A stretch of DNA of 64,000 nucleotides from Lolium rigidum. Taxonomy: Eukaryota > Streptophyta > Magnoliopsida > Poales > Poaceae. Position 1 is the first letter of the stretch. The number at the start of each line of letters is the position of its first letter. Location: contig NC_061508.1 in NCBI RefSeq assembly GCF_022539505.1, positions 263,072,736 through 263,136,735 of the forward strand. Direction: 5' to 3'. Positions 9,335 through 21,063 of the stretch are shown here, piece after piece. A model generated the notes under the pieces. The model made no database searches. It was not told the DNA's origin and was given only the letters and a program-made list of their open reading frames with translations. Both the position numbers and the translations under genes were made by a program.

Positions 9335-11444
9335 GGCAGCCTTCGACAAGCTGTTCACGTTGTGCGGGCGCGGGTTCCAAGGTCTTAACCAGGCCTTGCT
9401 GACCCTGCTGCCTAAGCGCCCGGATGCGGCTGTGCTCGGAGACTACCGCCCAATCAGCTTGATCCATATCTTTGCCAAGCTGGTTGCGAAGGCACTCGCC
9501 ACTCGTCTGGCCCCTAGGATGGAGTCACTGGTGGATCGCAACCAATGCGCGTTCATTCGCAAGCGTTGTATCCACGACAACTTCATGTTGGTCCAGCAGA
9601 CAGCTAGATTCTTACACCGGGAGAAGGAGCCGCGGGTGATGCTCAAGCTGGACATTGCCCGCGCCTTTGACTCCGTTTCTTGGGGTTTCCTCCTGGAGAT
9701 CCTCCGCAAGTTAGGATTTGGGCCGAGGTTTCATGAACTGGTGTCCATCCTCCTATTCACTGCGAGTACTAGGGTGATGCTCAATGGCGAGCCAGGCCCC
9801 CCGATTTGGCATCGACGGGGCCTGAGACAGAGACCCCTGTCGCCAGCGCTGTTTGTTCTGATGATGAACACACTCAACAGGTTGTTGACTAAGGCGATCG
9901 AACTTGGGGTACTGCGGCGCTTAGCGCGGCGGGACTTAGCGACGTCGGTGTCGCTTTATGCGGATGATGTGGTGATTTTCTGCCACGCAGATGAGACGGA
10001 GCTCCGCGCGGTACGCGGGATCCTGGAGCTCTTTGGCCATGCATCAGGGCTGCGCACCAACTTCGCCAAGTGCTCGGTCTCTCCCATTGCCTGCTCGGAG
10101 GCTGAGGCCGCTGGCGCTGCTGAACTCATGGAGTGCCAGCTAGCGCCGTTTCCGGTGAGATACCTCGGCATCCCACTGTCTATAAGGAGGCTGACGGCTG
10201 CGGCTTTCCAGCCCCTCGTAGACCGGCTAGCCGACAAGCTACCTACCTGGCATGCATCAATGATGCCTCGGGCAGGATGCTTGGCGCTAATCCGCTCGGT
10301 TCTCGCAGCGATACCGTTGCACCAGCTGATGGTGCTGAGTCTTGATAAGAAAGCACTCAAGCAGGTCAACAAAATCTTGCGAGGATTCCTATGGGCTGGT
10401 AGGGTTGATGCCAATGGCGGACATTGTCACGTCAACTGGGCGAGGGTGTGTAGGCCGCTTCGGCTAGGGGGGCTGGGAATCCCAGATCTCGCACACACGG
10501 CCATCAGCCTCAGGGTGCGTTGGATCTGGAGGATGCACACCGACCCCCTCCGACCTTGGCGCGGGTTGGACATGCATTTCTCGAGGACGGAGCTGGATGT
10601 CTTTGCGGCCTCTACCTACATGGTAGTCGGTAACGGGGAATCCGCCCTATTCTGGGAGGACAGATGGCTGGACGGCAGGTCCATCAAAGAGATGGCGCCG
10701 GAGGTATACGCGTTGGTTCCAAAGTGCCGGCGGAAGGCGCGCACGGTCCATGAAGCGCTGGTTGATCGCACCTGGATCCCCGATATAGTAGGTGCACCAA
10801 GCGCTCTGGCACTGTGGCAGTATGTCCAGTTGTGGGGTAGACTCAGGGACATTCAACTATCTGGGGACCCGGACATGTTGGTTTGGCGGTGGACGACGGA
10901 TGGACAGTACTCAGCTGGATCCTGCTATGATACCCTTTTCCAGGGGTCAATCATCTCAGGGTCTTGGAAGCTCAACTGGAAATCCTGGGCGCCACCTAGG
11001 GTGAAGTTCTTTATCTGGTTGGCCTGTCTTGACAGGTGCTGGACAGGTGAGAGGTTGGCACGGCGGGGGCTGCCGCATGCGCCGAGATGCCCGTTATGTG
11101 ATCAATCTGCTGAAACCATGAGGCACCTCCTTACAGGATGTTCCTTCTCTAGGACGGTGTGGTTTGAGGTTCTATCGTGGATCCGATCCACCTCAGGCCC
11201 ACCCACGGCTGAGGGTGACTTCGCGGAGTGGTGGTCGCTTGTGGTGCGGACTACCCCTCGCCAGCTGCGCAAAGGCACTTCGTCGGTTATCATGCTCACC
11301 GCATGGTGGATTTGGAAGCATCGGAACGCGGCGGTCTTCGACAATGCGCGGCCTTCAGTGACATCCTTGTTCAACGACATCGCTGCTGATGCACGGCTTT
11401 GGGCGGACGCGGGAGCCCGGGGTGTGCGCCAGTTACTCCCCTAG
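9335..11444 (+). CDS. LINE ORF2 remnant: reverse transcriptase and zf-RVT domain
   Basis: The open frame runs from the truncation point to a TAG at 11442-11444, about 700 codons without a stop. Visible are the RT motifs DYRPISLIH, AFDSVSWGF and YADDVVIF (catalytic aspartates), followed by the connection region (KLPTWHASMMPRAG) and a zf-RVT domain with CPLCD and H/C ligands near the C terminus. The usual LRQGDPLSP motif reads LRQRPLSP, one residue short and lacking Gly-Asp, a lesion likely to harm polymerase activity. The 5' part (endonuclease, first RT blocks) is missing, so this is not a functional ORF2. The first in-frame ATG lies partly in flanking DNA and is not a true start. Confidence 0.85.
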
Positions 11445-11570
11445 TCTAGGGTTTTTCCTTTTTCTTGGGTCGAGTTGTACGGCGTGGTGTGTCCGTCCTC
11501 GGACTTGTACATAAACTCTTCTTTATCTATCAATGCATCAAAACGCAAGGCTTTTGCATTTTCGCGAAAA
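9335..11570 (+). mobile_element. 5'-truncated L1-type LINE in ATPase intron 7
   Basis: A 14-bp duplication AATCTATACAGCAT (9321-9334 and 11571-11584) brackets the insert, whose 3' end is a short A-rich tail. The element lacks its endonuclease and begins inside the reverse transcriptase, a normal result of incomplete target-primed reverse transcription. It lies opposite to the ATPase gene and in its intron, so splicing of the host could have continued. Confidence 0.95.
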
Positions 11571-12715
11571 AATCTATACAGCATAGGCCTGAATAATCCT
11601 AGATGCAAGGGATAGTGTTAAAATATGAGTATAATGTCACTCCCCTTAAATTATGAGTTTTGGATGAGCTGATTAGTGCATAAAATTGAATAGCAATAGA
11701 AGGAGAGCAGATTAACAAATGTAAGACTGTTACCTGTTACAAATATCACAAGAAAAACAGCAAAGAATATGCTTCCACCATCATACCATCCATCTTTTAC
11801 ACCCTAAGTAGATAATAAAATAAAGCCAAAATAGCAATATGTACTATTAGATTGAGCCATTCTTACAGTGAAAATACAAAAAAAAAATTGAATACATAAA
11901 CAAAGGAGACGAGATAAATCAGAATGTCATAAAGTACCTCTGTTGCCATGCCCAGCGATAATGATATAGCAGCAGCTACCATTAGAATCACAAGAGTCAA
12001 ATCCCGACAAGCTTCAAATACAAAGCGCTGCAAATAATAATTTGGTACATATTACATTTGGAGACATATGGAATTCTAAAATTCACATGGTGCACATGCA
12101 TGCTATAAGTTCTACAAAGTATATTTGTTTTTGCAATCACTACATATATATTCAGTTTTAATAATGTATACTTGTCCCAGGAAAGATAGTTTTTACATCA
12201 TGAAATACTTTTCATTTACCCCTACAGCCTTCAATAGAACAAGAACAACAAAAAATAAGACAAGGCACACTGGAAAACTGAGTTAGGAGACATAAGGAAA
12301 ACTGTGTACCCATATGCCTTTTCTTTTCTTGCGTGGATAGGTGTTTGCTCCAAAAAGGTCTCTTCTCTTCAACAGATCCTCCTCGTTTGAGTTAATTCCT
12401 CTTTCTAAATTACTCTTTAATAAACCTGAAAGCCCACTAACCTGTGAAGGCACTCTATTAGAGACGTAAGAATAAATCGCCAAAATAAATAAAAAATAAG
12501 TCCCAATTCAAAGAGAAAATTTATATGAACCTACCCCTCCCACCTCCTGAAGCATAATTGCATCATGATCTCTGTTCAAAATTATAAGCTTTTCCAGATC
12601 AATTGGAAATCTCTGAGAGAGTGACCCAACCTCTGTACCATTATAGGATTATGTTTGATCAACAGAACTAAATCAATGTCATATTTTTGTAATGTAAAAC
12701 TAAAGGTGTTCTAAC

Positions 12716-12936
12716 GAGAACTGAGTTCCAGCTCAGTGGCAAGGAAAGCGAGTGCGCAGCCAGCCCACCCGGGTTCGAATCCCCATCTCGCGGTAATTTC
12801 GCAGGGAGGGGCGAACTTTAAACCGGGTTATCATCGTAGCATCCATCCGCTGGGAGAGTCTCATCCTACCTACAACGTATAGCCAAGGGAGGGATCATTC
12901 CCCCGTTGGTCAACGTTTAAAGATGTGTTTAAAGAT
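12716..12936 (+). mobile_element. tRNA-derived SINE, about 221 bp
   Basis: A 10-bp duplication GTGTTCTAAC (12706-12715 and 12937-12946) flanks a segment that opens with a tRNA-like head: A-box CAGCTCAGTGGCAAGG and B-box GGGTTCGAATCCCC at normal spacing. The tail ends in a short repeated TTTAAAGATGTG. This is the structure of a plant SINE, which relies on LINE machinery. It lies in intron 3 of the ATPase gene. Confidence 0.8.
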
Positions 12937-12952
12937 GTGTTCTAACAGGAAT

Positions 12953-13705
12953 CTTTCTACAATGCGATCCTTCTTTCTGATTTACCAGTTGATAGCAATA
13001 AGAAGATTTGAAAGATGAAGATACCATTAAAAATTAAAATATTTGGATGGTATCTTCGTCGTGGGGTTATTCTCACCAAAGACAATCTTGTTAAGCGGAA
13101 TTGGCATGGAAGTACAAGGTGTGTTTTTTGTCATCAGGACGAAACAATCAAACACTTATTCTTCCAGTGGCAGTTCGCGAGATCTATATGGTCAGTCATC
13201 CAAATAGCGTCTACCCTGTATCCTCCGACTAGTGTCGCCAATGTCTTTGGCAATTGGCTTCATGGTATAGATTCATGGTTTAAGATGCTTCTTAGGGTTG
13301 GGGCGCTAGCAGTTATCTGGGCGCTTTGGCTATGTAGAAATGACAAGATCTTTAATGACAAAAATTGCTCTTTGTTGCAGGTCATCTACAGATGTACAGG
13401 TATTCTCCGTTCATGGTTACCTCTTCGTAGAGTGGAGAACCGAGACCTATTTACGGAGGTCTGTACACGGTTGGAGGCTGCGGCGAGGGATACTTTTTCC
13501 CTACATGGGTGGCAGCATAATCTACGGATAGATGCCCCACCTACACCTTAGGCGTTATATGATTCATCGTTCCGATATGTATCTCGCCTAGTTTTTATTA
13601 TTTATCCTTTTGGACTTGAGACAACAAAACGGCTGTGTGCATCCTGGTTATGCAGAGGCTGGATGTAATTGTTTCTTAAAGTAATAAAGCATCCTTTATC
13701 GAAAA
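12953..13705 (+). mobile_element. 3' fragment of a LINE (zf-RVT region)
   Basis: The segment encodes the last part of a LINE ORF2: KMKIPLKIKIFGWYLRRGV, then a zinc-finger zf-RVT signature (CVFCHQDETIKHLFFQ), ending with a stop at 13549-13551 and a 3' untranslated part that closes in GAAAAA. One in-frame TGA lies just upstream of the KMK motif. A 6-bp repeat AGGAAT (12947-12952, 13706-13711) may be its target duplication. It is inserted immediately beside the SINE's 3' duplication. Confidence 0.8.
13015..13551 (+). pseudogene. LINE ORF2 C-terminal remnant
   Basis: About 178 codons remain open to the stop at 13549-13551. The frame covers the zf-RVT domain, which in plant LINEs follows the reverse transcriptase. 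Reverse transcriptase, endonuclease and RNase H are all absent, so this is a dead fragment. Confidence 0.75.
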
Positions 13706-13981
13706 AGGAATTCCTGGGTTGTGATGTAACATTATAAGGTCATATGTCTTTCCCAATTACACACGCTGCTAAAAAACAGATGCTCTATAGGTGGAAGAAG
13801 AAGCAAGGCAAATGTCGCCAGGATGGATTTTCCATTGTACGCTTGAAACCAAACATGAACATTATCATCACATAACAATTGCTATTAAACAGAAGAAAGA
13901 ATTGTGTGGTTTGTGTCCAATACTCTGACAGTGTTATACATGTAATTATGGTCTTTGACGCATCAACTGTTTGTAGAATAT

Positions 13982-16610
13982 CCATGCTGAACTCCCTGCC
14001 AAGCTGGTGATGCATTGCCCGAGAATACTGTATCCTGAAGCTCCCCATTTGGAAAATATCTTGCCTTCATAACTCTTGCACACAAGCTGTTTGGCTTGGT
14101 TAGAAGCCTCCAAGCTTGTCTTGCTAGAAGAGCCTGGTTGAAAACTCGGAAGTCACGGAACCCCAGCCCGCCTTTCGCCTTTGGCAAGGTAATTTTTTCC
14201 CAGGACAACCAGTGAGTTTTCCTTCGTCCTTTGCTTGCACCCCACCAGTAATTACGGACCATGCGCATGAGGTCATCGCATACTGCTCTTGGTAGTTTAA
14301 ACACACTCATTATATATGTGGGTATCGATTGAGCAATAGCCTTGATTAGAGTCTCCTTACCAGCCTGGGACGGGAACCCATCTCCCCAGACTAGCATCCG
14401 TTTCAGAAGCTTCTCTTGCAAACTTTGAAAACGGCCCTTGTGCATTCTACCATGTGGGGTTGGGAGACCTAAATATTTATCTTCAAACTCCTCAGCCTGG
14501 ACTTGCAAAATCTGCCTCACTGTATCAGTTATGCCTTGGGGACATTTAGGGCCGAACAGAATAGAGCACTTTGCCCGATTGATAAGCTGTCCCGTGGCCA
14601 TCGCATATGAATCAATTATGTCGCTCACAATCTGCGCCTGTTGCGGACTAGCTTTGAAGAACAAGAGGGTATCATCCGCGAATAGAAGGTGCGAAACGCC
14701 CGGTGCTCTCCGGCACACTCTCACCGGCTCCACCAGATTTGTATCCATACCCTTTTTCAACAGAGCGGACAAGCCATCAGCGACAAAGAGGAATAAGAAC
14801 GGGGAAAGAGGGTCACCTTGTCGAAGCCCACGCGACGGTGCAAACGATTCAAGAAGGTTCCATTGAATTTTACGGAATATCTCACAGAGGTGACACACTG
14901 CATTATCCATTGCACCCACTGATGAGCGAAACCCAACTTAATCATCATTTGCTCCAAGAAGACCCAATCAACACGATCATAAGCCTTTGACAGGTCCAGC
15001 TTGTATGCGCAAAAACTCTTCTCTGGATCCTTTTCCTGCTGAATGTGATGGATACATTCAAATGCAAGCATAGCGTTGTCCGTGATCAACCTCCCAGGGA
15101 CGAAGGCACTTTGAGCTTCAGAGATGATATCATCTAGCAAAGGCCTCAACCTGTTCACTAGGCACTTTGAAACCACTTTGTATATCACATTGCACAGGCT
15201 AATGGGGCGGAACTGAGCTAACGATTCAGGATTATCCACTTTCGGAATGAGAACTATTGTGGTTTCATTAACTCCCTCTGGCATAATACCTGTCCGAAAA
15301 AACTCCTTTACTCCAGCTATTACCTCTTCTTTTAAGACACCCCAGTTTCGTTGAAGGAACCTGGCAGGGAAACCGTCTGGCCCCGGGGCTTTTAAAGGTC
15401 CGATTTGGAAGAGAGCATCCCCAATCTCCTTGTCAGAAAACTCCATACACAATTTTTCATTTATATCCGGTGTTATCTTCTCCTCAAAAAGCTCCAAAAG
15501 AGGGCCAGCCGCCAAATCTGGTTCAGCTGCAAACAGATTTCTAAAATAGTCAGTAGCCATTTTCCCCATCTCCTTCTGATCTGTTTGCCAAACACCATGT
15601 GCATCCTTCAGTTTTTTAATCCTGTTTTTCCTTGCACGCCAAACTGCCTTGCTATGGAAAAAACGAGTATTACGATCACCCTCGCGCAGCCAATTGATGC
15701 GCGATCGCTGCATCCACATCATCTCCTCTCGGTACAATAGCTCATTCATCTTATCGGTAACAGCTCGTATTTCCATGCGATCTGCATTCATGCTCATGAG
15801 TTCATCAAGTTTGTTTCTTGCAGATTCTAGCTCTCTATTGACAGATCCGAATTTATGTTTGCTCCAAGCTTGAAGCTGGCCCATGACGCGACCAAGACCT
15901 ACACGGATATCCCCTAAAGAGAACTTTGGTCCGGCCTCCTTCCAAGCTTCTGCCACACGTTCTGGTAGACTGGGGTCCCTCTCCCACATAACTTCATAAT
16001 ATTTCCGAGCTGGCCTTGGTCCTGATCTCTCCTCCTTAGCACACTCTAAAATGATTGCATAGTGGTCCGAGCACGGTGTGATTTTATGTACCACACGCGC
16101 TTCGGCAAACAAGTTACGCCACGAATTGTCAGCAACCGCACGGTCCAACCGAACCTGAACATTTGCACTTCCACTCCTTTTATTATCATAAGTGAAAGCA
16201 TGTCCTGAGAAGCCCAAATCGATGAGCTCACAGACTTCCAGTGTTTCCCTAAAAGCTTTCATCTGATTTTCGGGTCGTGGTTTTGAAGAGAAATGCTCAT
16301 ATGCCCACATGGCCTCGTTGAAGTCGCCCAGAACACACCATGGCAGGTCAGACTGGCCTTTTAGAACACGCATCTGGCTCCACATGAGATGACGATTTTC
16401 TGTTCGTGGCTCTCCGTAAACACAGGTTAAGCGCCACATGGGTTCCTGCGGAGAAACCTGTACATATGCATCAATGTATCTATCTGTAGCCTCCTGGACA
16501 TCCACTATTAGATGCTCACTCCAGAATAGAGCCAGACCTCCACTCTTCCCATCACTGTCCCTTCCAACAAAACCCTTCAAACCTAGGCGAGAACGTAGAT
16601 ATTTCATTTT
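13982..16610 (-). pseudogene. LINE ORF2, inverted part: endonuclease and reverse transcriptase
   Basis: On the minus strand the frame begins within the APE-type endonuclease (SGGLALFWSEH, VLGDFNEAMW, CSDHYAIIL) and continues into the reverse transcriptase (FRPISLCNVIYKVVSK, AYDRVDWVF, LRQGDPLSPFLF, FADDTLLFF) and the region after it (YLGLPTPHGR, NYWWG). The polymerase motif is FADD rather than YADD, common in this LINE lineage. A frame change at about 14,870-14,890 separates the two halves of the domain. The N-terminal part of the endonuclease is cut off at the inversion junction. Confidence 0.85.
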
Positions 16611-17986
16611 GTAATGGAGAAAAAATCCGTATATGGCGTGACCCATGGATCCCTAGGCCTCACTCTTATAGGCCAATCTCTGTGCAAAATAACTGTCGTG
16701 TTCACCGTGTTGCAGGCCTCATCACGGAGGAGGGTACATGGAAGCTTCTTCGGAAGCACTTTCACCAAGTAGATGTTGAAGAGATCATGCAGATCAAGCC
16801 ATGTGCCCGGCGCATGGAGGATGTGTTGGCATGGGCGCCAAGTGCAAATGGAGTGTTTACTGTCAAAAGTGCGTACTGGCTTGGCATGGAAGAGCTGAAC
16901 CGGCCTTATATAGGCGCCACGAGCAGGGCACCGAATGGTCGGAGGGCCATTTGGAAGGCAATTTGGGGGTGCCCTGCCCCCCCTAAGGTGCGCGTTTTTG
17001 CCTGGAAGCTTGCTACAAATTCCCTGCCTACTTGGGAGAATAAATGTAAACGCAATATGGAGATAACTAATACTTGTACCATCTGTGGGGTGGAATGCGA
17101 GAACACTTTCCACACATTTTGTAGGTGCCCCATGGCGAGGAGTTTATGGCAAGCAATGGAGGAAGTTTGGAGTTTGCCAAATGTGAGGGAAATGAAGTCG
17201 TCTGACCATGAATGGCTGTTGCACATGCTGGACGGGAAGACGGAGGTCCAACGTGTCATGATCCTAATGACACTTTGGCGCATATGGTACTGCCGAAATG
17301 AAGTGATCCACCACAAGCCGGCGCCATCTATCGAAGTTTCAAGACGTTTCCTTTGTAGCTACCTGGAGTCTATCTTACTGATCAAACAATTTCCTGACGC
17401 TGATCCAACGAAGGGGAAATCAGTGGTGGTATGGGAGAGGAAAGCTAATACATCAGGAAGGAAGATGGACATGAAGGAGAAGAATATAAAGAAGTGGAAG
17501 AAACCCCTAGATGGATACGTGAAACTGAATGTGGATGGGTCGTACTGCCAGGCAGATGGGACTGGAGGTTCAGGGATGATCTTGCGCGACGACGCTGGCC
17601 ATGTCATCGTCTCGGCATGCAATTTCCAGAGATCTTGCCGCGAACCGCTGGAAGCAGAACTCGAAGCATGTAGAGAAGGACTGGAGATGGTCCTGAAGTG
17701 GTCTAATCTGCCATGCAAGGTAGAAATGGACTGTGCGGTTGCTGTCAAGTTAATATGTGCTGAGGGCCTGGATCGGTCTCCTTATACTGGTCTAGTGCGG
17801 GAAATCAAGCAGCTTCTATCATCAAGGAATAATATGGAGGTTGTCTCTATTAGTCGTGAACAGAATAGTGTTAGCCATACTCTGGCAAATATGGGTCGTA
17901 GTCAGGCTAGATCGCAAGTTTGGCCCATGTCGGGTCCGTCTCATGTAATGGCACTCTGCCAAAACGATTGTAATATCGCTGCTTGA
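16611..17986 (+). pseudogene. LINE ORF2, direct part: zf-RVT and RNase H
   Basis: The plus-strand frame opens with NGEKIRIWRDPWIP, the usual text between reverse transcriptase and zinc finger. It then shows a zf-RVT domain (CTICGVECENTFHTFCRC) and a C-terminal RNase H-like domain (KLNVDGSYCQADGTGGSGMI), ending at 17984-17986. RNase H degrades the RNA of RNA-DNA hybrids and is carried by many plant L1 elements. The frame is uninterrupted, but it is separated from its own reverse transcriptase by the inversion. Confidence 0.88.
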
Positions 17987-18409
17987 TTAATAGAGTTGCC
18001 ATTTTCGCAAAAAAAAAAACTGTTTGTTAGAATATGTATGCAATCTTCCAACCAAGTTAGTGACGAGCAGGGTTTCCCATTTTTTAAAATGCGAAAACAC
18101 GAAAAGCATTTATTTTCGATGCACGAGTTTTCCATTTAAAAATATGAGTAGGAAATTGGAGATTGTACCTTCTAGCTCCTTTTGACCAGCCTTCTTGAAA
18201 AGGAAAACTGCCTGAAGAATAAAAATATAGAATGAGCAAATATTATACTTGAATGTGAAGCGTCATTTGTCAACCGGCAAATGACACAGTACCCGTATAA
18301 CTTGTGCATGAGCTCGTATCATTCTTCTCATGTTTTCTTTCTCTTCCTCCCTCTCCAGATCCACAGTATATCTAAAGCGACGCGAGGCATTGAGCACAAG
18401 GGCAGCTTG

Positions 18410-19338
18410 CTGAAATGAAGGGAGGAAAGGCATGCTTTTAAGTTTTAACAATAATGCCCCCTTCCTACTAAATGTATACATCAAACTTCATGTATTTCTT
18501 GAAAACCCCGTGGTACAATTTAAAAATTATTACATTACTATTGAAAGGAAAAAAAAAAAAAGTAGGCTAGCAGACTGTTCCTGATTCTAATAACTAGTAT
18601 ACATGTAGGAGTATCTAGATTGGGGGATATCATCCTTCTACTTTGAACAGGTCCCAACCGATAAGCTTCACATTATTGCAACTTGAAAGTTAACACTATA
18701 GCCCAGAGGCAGATACCATAAGATTTCGAAACTGAAGTGCAACAAACGCACAAGTAAGGCACTCCAATTCAGAAAGAGTAGTATAGACATGGCCAGCAGA
18801 GATTTATGTGGTAGCTGATGCGCCCTATTGTCGCTGCACATTAATCCACATTCACCAATAAAGCTCTTCCACACATCAAGTCATAAATTCAGTTACTCCA
18901 ACCTTCCATGGTTGTCAAGTATATCCATCCATCAGAAGTTCGGAGCCACCACTTGGTGTAGTGACTGACGGCCAACAGAAATTATAGAACAGATCAAGTA
19001 GGCAAGGTGGCAATTCAAAGGAAACCGCCAACCCCAACATGGGGCGGCGCGAGGATAAAAACAGTTATCTCAACAACTAGTGCACAATTACAATTACGAT
19101 TACAGGGAACCTGAACCTCCAGTCACGTCAGCATCGTAACTGCGCTCAAAACTCCATACGACCACACTAGAAATTATCAAGTAAAATACACCATGATGTA
19201 CATCGTAGTTTTCACAGATTTTTTTTTCCCCTCCAGCGTACGGCAATTCCATCCCAACTTGGCACCCCAAAAAACGATAATCCCCAACAAAAATTTGAAC
19301 CAGAAGCAGCAGTGAGAAAGCAAATGAGGATGGCATAC
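18410..19338 (-). other. ATPase intron 1
   Basis: No coding frame or mobile-element terminus is visible between exons 1 and 2. Donor GGTATGCC and acceptor TTTCAG define the intron. The intron holds a run of A/G at about 18,541-18,563 and otherwise AT-rich unique-looking text. Confidence 0.6.
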
Positions 19339-19464
19339 CCTCCAACGGCGCAGGCGATCGTACGACGCGTTCTTACTGGCAATATCGAACGAGTCCCCTT
19401 CCTCCAGCTGCATGTCCTCCTCCTCCCGCACCGGTACTGCGATCTCCGGCGGCGGCGACGCCAT

Positions 19465-19770
19465 TTCCGTGCCTCACACCCACACACCTAGTCGCCGACC
19501 TAGCAACGGACGTCTGTCAGAAGCCCAGAACGAAGCAGAAGGTTCTGGAAGCTTCCGGAGCTCGGTGAAATCGCCTTACCTCGTTTTTCGCGTAACCTGT
19601 GAAGTGTCAGCGACAGAGCCTCACCTCTCCTCGCCTGTGCGCGCGCGTTTCTGCGTATTTATCGGGGACCCGTAGCGACTTAGCTGCGCGTAGGAAGGTT
19701 CCCGGAAGGCGGCTCGCCGATGACTGGCGGGTGGGGCCAACGGACGATGGCCCACGTGTCCGTGAGTAGG
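19465..19770 (-). promoter_or_regulatory. Putative 5' UTR and promoter of the ATPase gene
   Basis: Upstream of the ATG at 19464 the minus strand has a TATA-like GATAAATAC at about 19654-19662, some 190 bp away. A perfect three-unit heat-shock element pattern, TTCnnGAAnnTTC (within 19542-19556), lies between the two. CACGTGTC at 19753-19760 is a G-box/ABRE core. These are sequence matches only; nothing shows they are used, and the downstream gene is truncated. Confidence 0.35.
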
Positions 19771-20158
19771 CGGAGGCACAACTGGTGGCTGTTGCAAGTT
19801 ACATACAGACTGGGGGCAGAACGGGCTGGCCTGCTTGTCAGTGTAACGAAATGCTGAACAGAACGGGGTGGTAGCGAGCCGTTGGGCTGGTTTGAAACGG
19901 GAAGGTGGAGTATCCGCCGTCGGATCGGATCAACGGTCGGCCAGATTTGACTCGCATTTGTGCCAATGTTAAATGGTGCTTTTTTTTTTTTTGTTAAACT
20001 TGCTTGAGTAGTTCCTTTTGCTCCGAAAGTACGGCGTGCACTATTTTGGATGAAATGAAATGACATCCCTTGGTGAAATGTCTTAAAGTATTTTATTTTC
20101 CTCATCGAAACACAATAATTAGAACCCAAACATTTTCGGCTGGAATTGTGACAATTTA

Positions 20159-20469
20159 GGGTCTCTTTGATGCAAATAATTTTATATGAATTTTGCAGGA
20201 TTAGCATCCTTAGAAAAAAAAAATATGAATGTGTTGTTTATTTGTAAGATTGAGTCATGCAGAAATTGTTTCTGAAGATGCATTTGCGTTACGTTCCATA
20301 GAATATTTTTCACCCACTCAGAAAGTATTGCACATAACGCTTCGTTTTCATACGTTGCAATCAAACAAACAATGATGCAAACATAATCGCCTATGATTGG
20401 AGTGAGCATTGCATTTGTCTGTGTTTCCCTTTCCGTGCATTGTTAGCGTCACACTAATCAAAGAGGCCC
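20159..20469. mobile_element. Tourist-like (PIF/Harbinger) MITE, about 311 bp
   Basis: The ends are inverted: GGGTCTCTTTGAT at the left and ATCAAAGAGGCCC at the right, flanked by TTA and TAA. Size, GGG(T/C)CTCTTTG termini and TTA/TAA edges fit Tourist MITEs of grasses. No coding capacity. It lies in the shared upstream/downstream spacer of the ATPase and KH genes. Confidence 0.7.
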
Positions 20470-21063
20470 TAAGCACAAATGCATCCACCAATTTGGGAAA
20501 ATCATTAAATCCATACATGGTGGCGCGCATGTTCATACAGGAACAGCTGACTCAGGTCGTCTCTGATCCTGGAGGTCAAGTCATGCCAGCATCACCTGTA
20601 GCTTGTACAGTTGTACTCATGTGTCCATGGAGTTTGCTTGGAATTCCCTACCATGATCGTACAGAAAACAGGTAGAGTCCACCAGAAGCCCGAGGTGCTG
20701 CCCAACTTCCCAGAGACGATCATGCAAACTCAGCTACAGGCAGATCCTTGCCCATTTCAGGATGGCAGGAAAAAGATACAACAAGAGAGTGTTGGGCACG
20801 CCTTCCATGGTAATTCCTTGAACCAAATACAAGAACTAACATTGGTGCTGTGTGTCCAGCTATCAACTCAAGAACTTACAATGGTGGTATGTTCCAGCTA
20901 TCAACTCAAGAACTTACACAGGTGCTGTGCGTCCAGACATCAATACAGTTCTATCTACACTCCAATGACTATTGTACAATGTACATACATCCTATCAGGG
21001 AAAAAACGATCCAGATGGAAACCTCTGGACAATATACAGCTCATGATCATCATCTGTCATGGG
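20470..21063. other. 3' flank of the KH gene with short tandem repeats
   Basis: There is no gene here. At about 20,845-20,945 the phrase CCAGCTATCAACTCAAGAAC recurs with short spacers, giving two clear copies and one partial copy of a roughly 42-bp unit. The stretch probably contains the 3' untranslated region of the KH gene, but I find no convincing polyadenylation signal to place its end. Confidence 0.4.

Larger units (their letters stand above)
13982..18017 (+). mobile_element. L1-type LINE with 5' inversion (twin priming), 4036 bp
   Basis: The insert is bracketed by AACTGTTTGTAGAATAT (13965-13981) and AACTGTTTGTTAGAATAT (18018-18035), a 17-bp duplication with one extra T, and ends in a poly-A run on the plus strand. 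The 3' third (16611-18017) is in plus orientation, while the 5' part (13982-16610) is inverted. The two parts meet head to head at 16610/16611. The LINE text would continue from the inverted segment's end (13982) to the start of the direct segment with only about 40 bp lost. One pair of duplications around both parts shows a single insertion. It lies in intron 3 of the ATPase gene. Confidence 0.95.
7779..19464 (-). pseudogene. P-type IIB Ca2+-ATPase (autoinhibited, ACA8/9/10-like), truncated after exon 14
   Basis: Fourteen exons read without stop or frameshift: 19339-19464, 18293-18409, 18169-18211, 12535-12632, 12310-12441, 11938-12027, 11734-11803, 8896-8966, 8738-8821, 8570-8647, 8408-8479, 8159-8242, 7944-8026, 7779-7842. 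All junctions are GT/AG and phases agree. They encode about 408 residues: the calmodulin-binding autoinhibitory N terminus (AALVLNASRRFRYT), two membrane helices (exons 6-7), the actuator domain with TGES (exon 10), and the next helix (exon 13). Family members have about 1070 residues. The PEGLP helix, the DKTGT phosphorylation site and all later domains are missing because the gene is cut at filler DNA. It cannot pump Ca2+. Introns 3 and 7 hold retroelements. The start is the only ATG in frame before exon 2. Confidence 0.9.
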
